From Hibiscus mutabilis (lineage: Eukaryota; Streptophyta; Magnoliopsida; Malvales; Malvaceae), in NCBI GenBank assembly GCA_019671005.1, contig CM033724.1:23661786-23725785 (forward strand): DNA of 64,000 nucleotides, in the 5' to 3' direction. The notes below the pieces were generated by a model that was given only the letters and a program-made list of their open reading frames with translations, did not search any database and was not told the DNA's origin. Numbering within the stretch: the first letter of the stretch is position 1; the number at the start of each line of letters is the position of its first letter. A program made the translations under genes and the position numbers. Positions 54,223 to 64,000 of this stretch are shown here, piece by piece.

Positions 54223-56230
54223 TGTAACGCCCCCAGTTTTCGGCCTAGTAGTTTTAGGGTTGGTTAGACGATCTAGTGGACCGGGTTAGATATTCGAGTC
54301 GGATTCGTGAGTGAATATTTTTTCGAAAGATGAAAATATAGAAAAATGTTTAAAATCATATTTTATTATATTAAAAATATTGGTGGGAGAAATTTCGGGA
54401 AACAAGCTTTGGAAGGGTACATTTTGGCTAGTGACCAAAATGCAATTTTTGAAAACTATTTTTAAAAGGTGACTGTTTTGCAAAGAGTCAAACTTTGAAT
54501 CTTTAAGGAGCTATTTTACCATTTGGTCTAATATGAGTTTTCTCTTAATTAAGATTATTTTAAAAAGGTTTTAATTAAAGGAATCAAATGGAATTTAGTT
54601 AAAAAGGTAGTTATCTTTCTAAAACATAATTTGACGTAACTTTTTCTTCTCTCACATTTTCTCTCAAAACACTCTCAGCCAAACACTTTTTTTCTTATCA
54701 GAGATTCAAGGTAATGATCTTGTTTTCTTTATTCTTTGATTTGTTAAATGACTCTTTAAATTGTTTTCCAAAAATCTCATTGAATTTCATTGTTTTTCAA
54801 GAGGAAACCATCCAATTAAGGGGAAACTCATTCATTGGAGGTAAGTTTCATTATTCTCCTCTAATGAAAGGTTCTTTACTGAAATTCCCAAGTTCTTGGC
54901 TCTTTACATATGTTTTCTAATAGGTTTCGAGTAATTAATTATTGATTTTAGCTTAATTGAGTTTTAATTGATGGATCTTGTGATTTTTCAATTTGGATAT
55001 GTTTTTCCAGTGATGTGGATTGATTTCAATCTTATTTTGGATGTATTATAATTTGGATAAGTTGTTTTTAATAATGGAATCCCAAAATTTGTTGAATCTC
55101 TAATTGTTTAAGTTGTTAGTTAAGGGTTTTTGAGTTGTTTAAGGTGTTTAATCATTGTTGGAAGTAAAAGGATGTTTTGAACGAGTTTTTAGATATCAAT
55201 TGATGAAGCTTGATGTTTTGAATCATTATTATATGGCTAGGTTAAGATTGAGTAGTGTTCGAGGTTGATTTCGGTAAGTTTCAGATGAGTTTTGAGTGAG
55301 CATCTTGAGAGCTACGGGATTTTGGTTTGAAACAGAGAGTTGGATGTATTTTAATGCATGTTTCCTCTGGTTTTGTGTGGCCGAAACAAGGATAATCAAG
55401 GCGTAGCACCTTGAGGTGGTTTAAGGCTTGCTGGGAGCTTGTTTTGCGGTAGCAAACAAAGCGAGGTGAAATCGGTGAGTGGAAACGGTCTTAAAAGTCT
55501 TTCAAAGGTTTGAAAGTGGTTTTGGATGTTTAGGATAAGTTTGAAACACTTACCTAAGCTTGGAAGTAAGTTTCCCTCCTTTGCTCTTTAATATCGGTTC
55601 AGATATGAGCATGTGTGATTCATGTTTTAGTCGTAATCATGGTTTATTTTACTTACTGTAAATGCATGATTTTAAAGTACATATGTAGTGGCTTAAGAGT
55701 ATATTAAATGCTAGTGAGCATTGGTTTTATTCTGGCCGGGAATGTGGTATTGCTATGGCAATGTGATTTGCATATGTGGGGATTTTTGGTGTAATGCATT
55801 GTAAAACAATGAGTAAATGGTTTTGTAAATGATATATTGGCTATGTGATAAGTTGAGAAAACATTCGGATATAGTTTGCATACCATAGGATAAAGTGCAC
55901 TATAATATGGATTGAAAATTGATCGTGGGTTAAGAGTCCTTGAGGTATAGCGGTCGGCTACCCAGACTATGTTGTTACCACTTGGGTTGAGCGGTCGGTT
56001 CCCCTTGTTGATGTAAAGCTTGCGGTCGACAAGGTTGTAAAGTCATGCAGTCGACATGGGGTAGTCTTGATGATGGTTGGTCATTAAGGGAGATCCGTGT
56101 ATCCGATGAGTAAAGTTAACATTCAGTTAACTAAAGATTAACGGTTGGCTAATCTAGGATAGTGGTCGACTATCCAGGGTCACTATAATTGCCAATATAT
56201 GAGAATTCTAAAGTTGAACCTATTTCTAAT

Positions 56231-56325
56231 GCTTTGGGATTTAAGCATGGTTTTGTATACAATGCTTTGGGATTTAAGCATGGCTTTGTATTAGATGCTT
56301 TGGGATTAAGCATGTGGGATTTATA
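56231..56325 (+). repeat. 33-base tandem repeat in the LTR
   Basis: GCTTTGGGATTTAAGCATGG begins at 56231, 56264 and (shortened) 56297. Confidence 0.8.
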
Positions 56326-57054
56326 TCTTGTTTTGCATATGGTTGATATGTATGTTTTGAAACTATTGGGACTTGCTTAGGCCGTAAGCATGGTTTGAAA
56401 ACAAGTGTTGGTTTTCAAGGGTTTAATGCATCATTATTTAAGAGCATCCTCACTAAGCAAGTGTGCTTACGCTCTCTTTTCTCTAACGACGCAGAGCATT
56501 AAAGCTTGGAGGTAGCAAAGGCAAGGATTAAGTGATCCAAAGACAAGACTATTTGAGTATGAACTCAGTTTTAGTTTCCAGTTAATAAGGCAATGCGTTC
56601 GCCGTGGATTTTGGGATTTGTAATTCTATTATTCCCTAATTTTGAGCATGTGTAATGCTGTGATTTCAGAGTTTATTTGATGTTGTTATGCATATTGTGC
56701 ATTGTTACCTATGGTTGATATTATGCGGTTACCTAGGCATGCATATAGATGGTTTTGCTTGGATGGTATGCTTTGATGAGCTTAACAAGTTGAATAGGGT
56801 ATTGAAATGATGTTCGTATGGTGCTTATGCTGGAAAATGTTTGTTTGAGCATTTTGGTATGTTTGGTGAGGTGTTCTAGGGAGCATGCCTCTAGAGTAAT
56901 CTGTAAGGTAGCATAAGCTCGTAGTGTTGCTAGATCTTGGCGTAAGTGTTGGTAAATGTGTTGTTGGAAGCTTATATGTATGTATGCAAGTTGCTAGGAC
57001 CTAAATGCATCTAGATTTGTTTGAGAAACCAGCTAAAAATGTCATTACAGGTCC

Positions 57055-57240
57055 AGACGTATCGGAACAGGTGTCCCCGTACCGGTACGACTAGGCCATT
57101 TTAGGCATAGCATTTCGATCGATACGGGCCAGCCTTTCCAAGCTTAACGTTTCGGTACTCGAGCAAGTGTTTTGATACGATCATAGGCATTTTTGCCAGA
57201 CGTTTTGATACGTGATCAAGCATTTCGGTACGGGTTTTAG
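57055..57240. repeat. TACCGGTACG-type motif cluster in the LTR
   Basis: CGTATCGGAACAG, CCGTACCGGTACGA, TTCGGTACTCGAG, TTTTGATACGATC, TTTTGATACGTGA and TTTCGGTACGGG, mostly in pairs about 10-20 bases apart. Confidence 0.7.
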
Positions 57241-57710
57241 CTACTGGATTACAAGTTTTTGAAAACATAAGGCTGTATCAAAACACTAGTATGGGTTATT
57301 TTGGAATCTTGAAGGTTTCTGGTTCTTTCATTTTGGTCACTGAGACTTGGGAATGCAATTGTTTGAGTTTGGATGATTTTTTAACCTGAAATTTGTCATG
57401 TTGGCATGTAAATGGACTAATTGAGGATTGGTAACCTTAAATTTAGTTTTGATCTTATAATTTAAAGTATTTACGTTTTAGTCTTCAATTTTGAATATGA
57501 AGCAATTGATTGTCTTTTGTGACTTGTTTTATTCGAGAACTCACCTGTTGCGAGTATGAACATGTAGGAATAATAATTTTACATTTAGACAAGATAAAAG
57601 AAAAAAATGGACCAACTTTTCGTAACCTTTCTCCAATTTGCTTCGGCAAACCTAATGTAGCACTCTCAGTTCGGTAGGGCGTCTTGGCCTGGTCAAGGGG
57701 GTTACATTTG

Positions 57711-57724
57711 TTTGTATTAGAGCC
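57711..57724 (+). other. Primer binding site, mutated
   Basis: TTTGTATTAGAGCC, a decayed tRNA-iMet site four bases after the LTR. Confidence 0.6.
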
Positions 57725-57941
57725 AAGTTTTGAAAGGTTGGGATGTTGTTGTTTGGTTGTATATCATTGTTGGTTATGCATGGTGATTGTGCACATGTAC
57801 GGTGATTGATTTACATCATGTTGGGGTATAAATTGGGAACAAATTACCTATTACCGAGGTTTTAAAATGTTTTATAAGATGGTCTTGGATCCTTTGCCTT
57901 GTGTTAGCTTGACTTTAATGCGTTTTGATGCTTTTGTTAGC

Positions 57942-59375
57942 ATGGCTCGACGTAAGACACGTTCTATGGCTGGTAATGCCAGAATCGGGCAAAATAACGT
58001 CGAGGAAGAGAATTCCACTAATGTTTTACCTCCTCATTCTCTGTTGGTTCCGTCTGTCGATGTTCGAGCTGGTGGTGTGCCCCAGGCTCATTAAGTGTCA
58101 GTATTTGGTGATCTGACTCCGTTAGTTCAGGAAATAACGGGAGCTTTTCAAGCAGTGATGGCTGGAGTGCATGCTCAGGCACCAACACCTGTTGTGGTGG
58201 TTAACCCAGGGTTACCTTTAGAGCGTCTCCGTAGTTTGAGAGGTGTTGAGTTCAGGGGTTTGAGCTCTGAGGCAGCCGAGGGTTGACTAGAGAGTACGAT
58301 TCGTATTTTGAATCAAAAAGGCTGTAATGATGAGCGTAAGCTGGGTTATACCGTGTCGCTGTTGCATGGTGATGCTTATAGTTGGTGGGTGACTACAATT
58401 GCTAATGTCCCGGAGGCGGATGTAACTTGGGAGTTCTTTCGAAGAGCTTTCAAGAAGAAATATCTTGCTCCTCAGTATCTGGATGCAAGAAAACATGAGT
58501 TTATGGCCTTGGTTCAGGGCGGTGTCTCCATGGCGGAATATGAGGTGAAATTCGTCCGTTTGAGTCAGTATGCCTCAGAGTTGGTTTTGGATGATCTTGA
58601 GAGGTGCAACAGATTTCGCTATGGGTTGGTGAAAGGTATCAAAACATACCTGTTGGCGGCGGACTACACAAATTTTGATGTGCTTGTAAACCGCGCTAAG
58701 GATATTGAGCAGTCCTTGCGGGTGTCAGGACAAGGTTCGGGCATAGGCTCGAATAAGCGAGGAGCTGACTCTGGCTTTTTTGGGGGACAGAATAGGAGGT
58801 TTCGATATAAGAGACATAAGTCGGATCATAAGCATGGTGGTGGCCATTGTAACTAAGGTGCTCATTTTGTAGCTGAGTGTGTGCGTTGCGGTAGACGCCA
58901 CACGGGTGAGTGTTGGGAAAATACCATGAGTTGCTGGATATGTGGATCTCCTGGTCACATGAAGCGTGAATGTCCTCGTGCCGTGGGTGATGCACCGGTT
59001 CAGGCTGCTATACCTGCTAGGGGCTGAGGCCATGGTAAGGGTAGTTTTTAGAGGCGGGAGGACGGGCAGAGAGTTGTGGCTTATGCTGTTGCTGTAAAAT
59101 CAGAGAATGGTTGGCCAACATGGGTCTATGCTCATCATGAGGGGCACAACGACATGGATGTGATCGTAGGTACTTTCACCTTGCAATCTTTTTCGTTGTT
59201 TTCTTTGATTGATTCGAGGTCTACTCATTCATATATCTTAAGTGAGCATGCATCTTTGTTGAATGTTCCTGTTGAGATCTTGGATGTTGGCATGTTAGTA
59301 ACTAGTTCTTTTGGGGAGACGGTTACAACTAGAAGGTTGTATAGGCGTTTTCCTTTGGTGGTGCAAGGTCATTAA
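57942..59375 (+). pseudogene. gag-protease of the plus-strand chromovirus, one frame with stops
   Basis: From the ATG at 57942 (MARRKTRSMAGNARIG) a single frame runs to 59375, interrupted by stops at 58092-58094, 58284-58286 and 58854-58856 and two more near 59025 and 59050. Gag core: DAYSWWVTTIANVPEADVTW, KKKYLAPQYLDARKHEFMAL, LLAADYTNFDVLVNRAKDIE. Two zinc knuckles follow: CVRCGRRHTGEC (58880) and CWICGSPGHMKREC (58933). The protease site reads SLIDSRSTHSYI near 59203, with R in place of the Gly of Asp-Ser-Gly. Confidence 0.8.
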
Positions 59376-59825
59376 GTTTGTCGCAAATTTGATGGAGTTA
59401 CCATTTCATAGTTTTGACCTTATTTTGGGTATGGATTGGTTAAGTGAGCACAAGGCAGTGGTGGATTGTGAGTCCAAAAGGATTTCTCTAAAGTGGGCCG
59501 ATGATTATAAAGTTGTGGTGGTTGGTGAGAATGTGAAATTCTTGTCCAATGTTGTTTCAGCCACCCAAGCGGAGAAGATGATGTTTGATGGTTGCCAAGC
59601 TTATTTGGCTATTGTTATGAATTCGAAAGCCAAGGGTGTTCGGGTGCAGGACATTTGAGCTATTTGTGATTATCCAGAAGTTTTTCCTGAAGAGTTATCG
59701 GGTTTACCTCCAGATAGGGAGGTAGAGTTTCGCATTGAAACTTATAAAGGTACAAATTTGGTGTCCATTGCTCCTTATCGGATGGCACCGAAAGAGTTGA
59801 AAGAGTTGAAATCGCAGCTTCAGGA
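59376..59825 (+). pseudogene. Protease end and truncated RT start
   Basis: A one-base frame change near 59375 leads to MELPFHSFDLILGMDWLSEH and CESKRISLKWADDYKVVVVG (to 59658), then after a TGA YPEVFPEELSGLPPDREVEF and APYRMAPKELKELKSQLQ, the start of RT. It stops dead at 59825 at the insertion of the next element. Confidence 0.8.
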
Positions 59826-60244
59826 TGTAACCCGCTCGACCCAGCCTAGTCGTAAGACCGAACCGAACAAGCTATATTAGGTTTACCGAAGTAAACCGGA
59901 AAGGATAAACCTAAAACACGTCCATTTTTTTCTTTTATCTTATCTAGATGCATTTATGCTTTCCTACATGGTCATACTGTTCATAGGGGAGCACTCATCT
60001 CAATCGGGAATCGTAACGACATCCAATTGGCCACAACATAATTTAGGGACCAAAACATAAATTCAGCATTTTGAAAGGACTTTTCCACTTTTTAAGTTAC
60101 CGACCTTTAATTAGGTTCATTTCATGATTATATATGAAAAAATCAGCTCAAATAGACTATCCAAACTTACACAATTGAGCCCACATCAATTAAGGACCAA
60201 AATGAGAGAAAACAGAACTTCACTAAAGCCATTAACTAACTTAA

Positions 60245-60575
60245 CTGCCTCGGGTACTGGTACGCACACTTGAGTATCGGTACGCCCTTTCCATTTCGAA
60301 TTCTAAAAATTACAGTAGCCAACTCCCGTACCGGTACGACCCTGCATACCGATACACCTTACCAAAACTAAAGGCTCGTACCGATCCTCAAACCCGTGTA
60401 CCAAAACCCCATGCCAAACTCAGCCTTCCCATATCGATACGCAAACCTGAGTATCGGTACGCTACTCTTAAAAAGTATTTCTATATCGATACGCCTAGCT
60501 CGTGTACCAGAGCCACAAGCCCAAAATGGCTTTCAGTACCGACACGTGAACAAGCGTACTGGTACGCCTAGACCT
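60245..60575. repeat. TACCGATACG-type motif cluster in the LTR
   Basis: At least six doublets, e.g. GGTACTGGTACG with GAGTATCGGTACG, CCGTACCGGTACGA with GCATACCGATACA, CATATCGATACG with GAGTATCGGTACG. Word-to-word distance within a doublet is about 20 bases. Confidence 0.75.
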
Positions 60576-61440
60576 AAATGGTCACAATTGGCTGGTTTAA
60601 CATGCTTGTTTCAAAACTAAACCATTTCATCATGCCACAACTCTCATACAACACTACCAAGATGCATCAGCAACCTAAACATCATAAGTTCAGCAACCAA
60701 TTAGCATTCAAACATCCCATGGTATTCTAGAGGCATGCTTCCTAAAACAACTTTGCCAAACACCCCAAAAAACACAAATAGGCTAATCTCAGCATATGCA
60801 TCAAAACAACACAAGGCAATCATCAAGGAAGCTCTCGATGCATACCTAAGCAACCATTCACCACAACTACAAGCAAGTAATAACATCAAGCTCAGCAACA
60901 TCAAACCATCCTTAAAGCCCAACATAGAAACATACTTAAAATCCTTAAGAAATCAGGATTACAACTCCCAAAAACCATGGTGAACACATTGCCTTATTAA
61001 TCGGAAACGTAAACCGAGTTTATACTCAAAAGTAGTTATCTTTTGGATCCTTGCAAACCTTGCCTTTGCTTCCCCAAACTTTAATGCTCTCCATCATTAG
61101 CAAAAAGAGAGCGTAAGCACACATGCTTAGTGAGGATGCTCATAAAACAATGATGCATTAAAACCCATTTAAAACCACATGCTTGCTTTTTCCAAAACAT
61201 GCTTACAACTAAAGCATCTTTCCATGATTCCAACCGAATCAAAACACAATAACCTATAAATAAAATCATATACAATCCACGCTTAAATCTCAAAGCATTC
61301 TAAACAAACCATGCTTAAATCCCAAATAATTACAAACAATGTTCAACACATGAACTTTCTCATATATTGGCATTTATAGTGACCCAGATAGACTACCTCT
61401 ATCCTATACACATATCGGATACACGGATCTTTCATACCAT

Positions 61441-61615
61441 GCTTAGTTAAACCGCATGATATCACAAACCTTGCCTAGTTAAACCACAAGCTTTGATACC
61501 CTCGCCTAGTTAAACCGTGAGATCTCACCCTTTCCTAGTTAAACCGTAACTGTACCGACCTTGCCTAGTTAATCCGCAAGATCCATATCAATTTGGGTTG
61601 CCTAGTTAATCTGCA
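61441..61615. repeat. Minisatellite of about 31 bases in the LTR
   Basis: GCCTAGTTAAACCGCAAG variants start at 61441, 61473, 61504, 61533, 61563 and 61600. Confidence 0.78.
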
Positions 61616-63352
61616 AGTCCCAAATGAGGTCCCCAACAGTCCGAGTGGCCTTGTTACACCGCCATACCTCAAGGACCCACAGACGATTTTGTTTATATTT
61701 TATAGCGCACTTTTAATCCTATGGCATGCAAACTATATCCGATTGTTTTCTCACTTTGTCACATAGCCAATATATCATTTACAAAACCATTTACTTATGT
61801 TTTACAATGCATTTCATTGAATACCACATATGCAAATCTCATTGCCAATGCAATAACACCATTCCCAACCGGAATGAAAACCAACGCTCAGTAGCATTTA
61901 ATATACTTTAAAACCCTGCATATGTACTCAAAATCATGCATTACCAGTAAGTAAATCATACCGTGTTTATCACCAAAACATGCAAACATCATGCTCATAT
62001 CTAAGCCGATATTCAAGAGCAAAATAAGGGAAACTTACTTTCGAATTTAGGTAAGTGTCTCACGATTACCCTAAACTCCCAACAACCTTTACAAACCTTG
62101 TAAAGCATTTAAAATCAGTTTCCACTCACTGATACGCCTCGCTTTCCTTGCCAACGCGAATCAACCTCCGTCACCTTGACTATCCACTGTTTTCAACACA
62201 TAAAACCAGAGGATAAATGCATTAAAATGCATTCAAACCATTTCCTAACAGTAGTCTTCCGCAACTCCCAAGTTGCCCACTCAAAAACCATCTGAAACAT
62301 ACCAGAAATACCATCAAACGTTTCCAAAATTTAACCCAGCCTTAAAACAACAATTCAAGCCTTCTACCAACATCTAATAACATCTAAAAACCCTTTCCTA
62401 ACATTCTTTTACCTACAACAAAGATTAAACTCGATTATCTCTACAACAACTCAAAACTAGCAACCTAAATAATTAGAGATTCAAGAGTTTCGGGATTCTA
62501 TTGATAAAAAAAATTATCAACATCAAAACACATCCAAAACCTATATTAAATCAATCTCAATTACTGGAAATCAAATCCACTTCGAAAATCACCATGTTTC
62601 ATCAATATTTCCAAAATAAATCAATTAAACTTGGATAAAACATTAAAACCACATTACAACTTATAAATCAAGGATCATATACTTGGGAATATCAATAAAG
62701 AACCATTAAACAGAAGAGATCACGGAACTTACCCCTGTTATGTGATTTCTCCCTCAATTGGCTTATTTAAAGCTAAGAAAATGCAAGATTTCAATGAGAT
62801 TTTGCAAAACAAAGTTAAAGGAACTAATTAAAATCAATAATCTGAGTGAATAGAGTTCCTTACCTCTGGATTTTGATGAAATTCTGAGTGTTTGGAAGAG
62901 AAGAAGTTGAGAGAAAAAGGTTTAGGAAAAAGTTACGTGAATTTCTTTTAAAAGCTAATAACTAACTTTAGATATTTAATCCTTATTAAAACTCTTTTAA
63001 AACACATGTTTAAAATGATTTAATTGAAGGGAGAAACCACCAGCAAACACTTGGTAGATTTACTCCTTGAGGATTATAAGGATTTGACCCTTTTGATTTT
63101 AGTCACTTAAAAATAGTTTTCCAAAAATCGCATTTTGGTCACTAACCCAAAATATCACATTTCCAAATTCCTTTCGCTAAAATTGATTCCACCAAAAATC
63201 AATATATATTAAAAGATGATTTTTAACTAATTTTCCATATTTTTATCTTACAAAAAAATACACGATCCCGTATCCGACTCGAATCTCTAACCCCGTCCAC
63301 CAAACCGTCTAATAAACCTCAAAACCGCTAGGCCCAAAACTGGGGTGTTACA

Positions 63353-63366
63353 AATCTCCCGCACTT
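63353..63366 (-). other. Polypurine tract of the right-edge chromovirus
   Basis: Minus-strand AAGTGCGGGAGATT abuts the LTR start; weakly purine-rich, as expected by position. Confidence 0.5.
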
Positions 63367-63592
63367 AAGAAATTTCATCCTCGAAATTACCTGGAGAAAA
63401 CAGATGAGGAAATTGCTCCTTCATATCCGCATTGCTTTCCCAAGTAGCTTCCTCGACACCTCGGTGTCGCCATAAGACTTTCACGAGCTCTATCTTCTTA
63501 CCTCGTAGAAATTTCTTCTTGGTGTCGAGGATCTTTATAGGTTCCTCATCAAAGGATAGATTGGGCCTCAACTCCACATCCCCCACCGGCAT
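63365..63592 (-). pseudogene. Chromodomain of the right-edge chromovirus
   Basis: MPVGDVELRPNLSFDEEPIK, ILDTKKKFLRGKKIELVKV, LWRHRGVEEATWESNADM and QFPHLFSPGNFED: a typical pol-terminal chromodomain. The frame is open but a stop separates it from integrase. Confidence 0.82.
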
Positions 63593-64000
63593 AACATGCG
63601 ATGGATCTTATCGATATCTCCTCAATATCAAAACATGGAACACATTATGAATTTTCTCCAACTCGGGAGGCAACCTCAACCGATATGCCACAGGACCCAC
63701 ACGCTCAATAACCTCGTATGGTCTACTGAACCTCGGACTAAGCTTACCCTAACGTCCGAATCTCATCACCTTTTTCCATAGTGACACTTTCAAGAATACA
63801 CGATCGCCCACCGCATATTCAACTTCCTTACGCCTCAAATCCGCGTAATATTTCTGCCGATCCGCAGCCGCTTTCAACCGGTCATATACAAGCTTAACCT
63901 TTTCATCTGTGTCTTTCAACACATCTGGTAGGGTAACATGCTTTTCCCCTACCTCAGCCCAACATAAGGGCGTATGACACCTCCTGCCATATAATGCCTC
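63593..64000 (-). pseudogene. Integrase C-terminal part of the right-edge chromovirus
   Basis: From the window edge: EALYGRRCHTPLCWAEVGE, DRLKAAADRQKYYADLRRKE, VEYAVGDRVFLKVS, a TAG, LSPRFSRPYEVIERVGPVAY, RLRLPPELEKIHNVFHVL, then a TAA before the chromodomain. The catalytic core lies beyond the edge. Only two stops here make it the best preserved of the minus-strand elements. Confidence 0.82.

Larger units (their letters stand above)
54223..57706 (+). repeat. 5' LTR of the plus-strand chromovirus
   Basis: 3484 bases, TGTAACGCCCCCAG...GTCAAGGGGGTTACA. It contains a 33-base tandem repeat at 56231-56320, a run of CGGTCGAC-type words at 55950-56175, and TACCGGTACG-type motifs at 57055-57240. Preceding bases CTATG (54218-54222) would be the target duplication if the far end is found. 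Confidence 0.8.
54223..59825 (+). mobile_element. Tekay-type chromovirus, plus strand, interrupted in RT
   Basis: 5' LTR 54223-57706, a mutated primer site, gag, protease and the start of RT, then an abrupt change at 59826 into the LTR of an opposite element. The remainder presumably lies beyond the window on the far side of that insertion. Gag is closely similar to that of the element at 45483-53290. Confidence 0.82.
59826..63352 (-). repeat. 3' LTR of the right-edge chromovirus
   Basis: 3527 bases; in element orientation it starts TGTAACACCCCAGTTTTGGG and ends GGGTCGAGCGGGTTACA. It carries TACCGATACG-type motifs at 60245-60575 and a 31-base minisatellite at 61441-61615. Confidence 0.8.
59826..64000 (-). 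mobile_element. Tekay-type chromovirus, minus strand, cut by the window edge
   Basis: 3' LTR 59826-63352, polypurine tract, chromodomain and integrase on the minus strand up to the last base. It inserted into RT of the plus-strand element; CAGGA (59821-59825) should reappear on its far side. Confidence 0.82.

Overview
The window is plant nuclear DNA, almost certainly from a eudicot: it has spliced plant genes, LTR retrotransposons with tRNA-iMet and tRNA-Arg primer sites, and AT-rich spacer. The style of the repeats (Tekay-type chromoviruses with TGTAACACCC LTR starts, Tat-type LTRs of about 2.7-2.9 kb, TACCGATACG micro-motifs) reminds me of Malvaceae such as cotton, but that is recall and I cannot test it.

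Host genes occupy only the first 5 kb. Bases 623-1911 hold the last five exons of TL29 (APX4), a thylakoid-lumen ascorbate-peroxidase-like protein; its 5' part lies outside the window and the intron at the left edge carries a 147-base hAT-type MITE. Bases 4030-4905 on the minus strand encode an intronless 291-residue VQ-motif protein, closest in my judgement to HAIKU1/VQ14. Between them is one unassigned open stretch with a clean splice donor. From 5.1 to 8.6 kb I see AT-rich spacer with short palindromes.

The rest is nested retroelements. (a) 10040-22467: a complete Tat/Ogre-type Ty3-gypsy element with paired LTRs of about 2.88 kb, a perfect 5-base target duplication (GCAAT), tRNA-Arg primer site, rearranged gag-type ORFs, no pol, and a higher-order tandem array before the 3' LTR. 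(b) 22631 to about 33770: a decayed SIRE-like Ty1-copia element whose 5' LTR is split by (c) 23333-31065, a complete Tekay-type chromovirus with target duplication AAGAC and gag, protease, RT, RNase H, integrase and chromodomain, all broken by stops or frameshifts. (d) 33943-40502: a solo Tat LTR on the minus strand, itself split by (e) 34681-38509, a non-autonomous hAT element with Ac-like ends and an 8-base duplication. (f) 41884-44537: a second solo Tat LTR, plus strand, duplication CATAT. (g) 44740-45400: a minus-strand gypsy integrase relic. (h) 45483-53290: a minus-strand chromovirus with a pol-internal deletion and a truncated 5' LTR. (i) 53291-54222: two LTR stumps in opposite orientation. 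(j) 54223-59825: a plus-strand chromovirus cut inside RT by (k) 59826-64000, a minus-strand chromovirus running off the right edge.

I found no new gene system. The signals most worth following are the paired TACCGATACG-type micro-motifs that recur in the LTRs of both copia and gypsy elements, the long inverted repeat that brackets the LTR end and primer site of the Tat element, its 184-base higher-order array, and the large Ac-like hAT element without a recognisable transposase.
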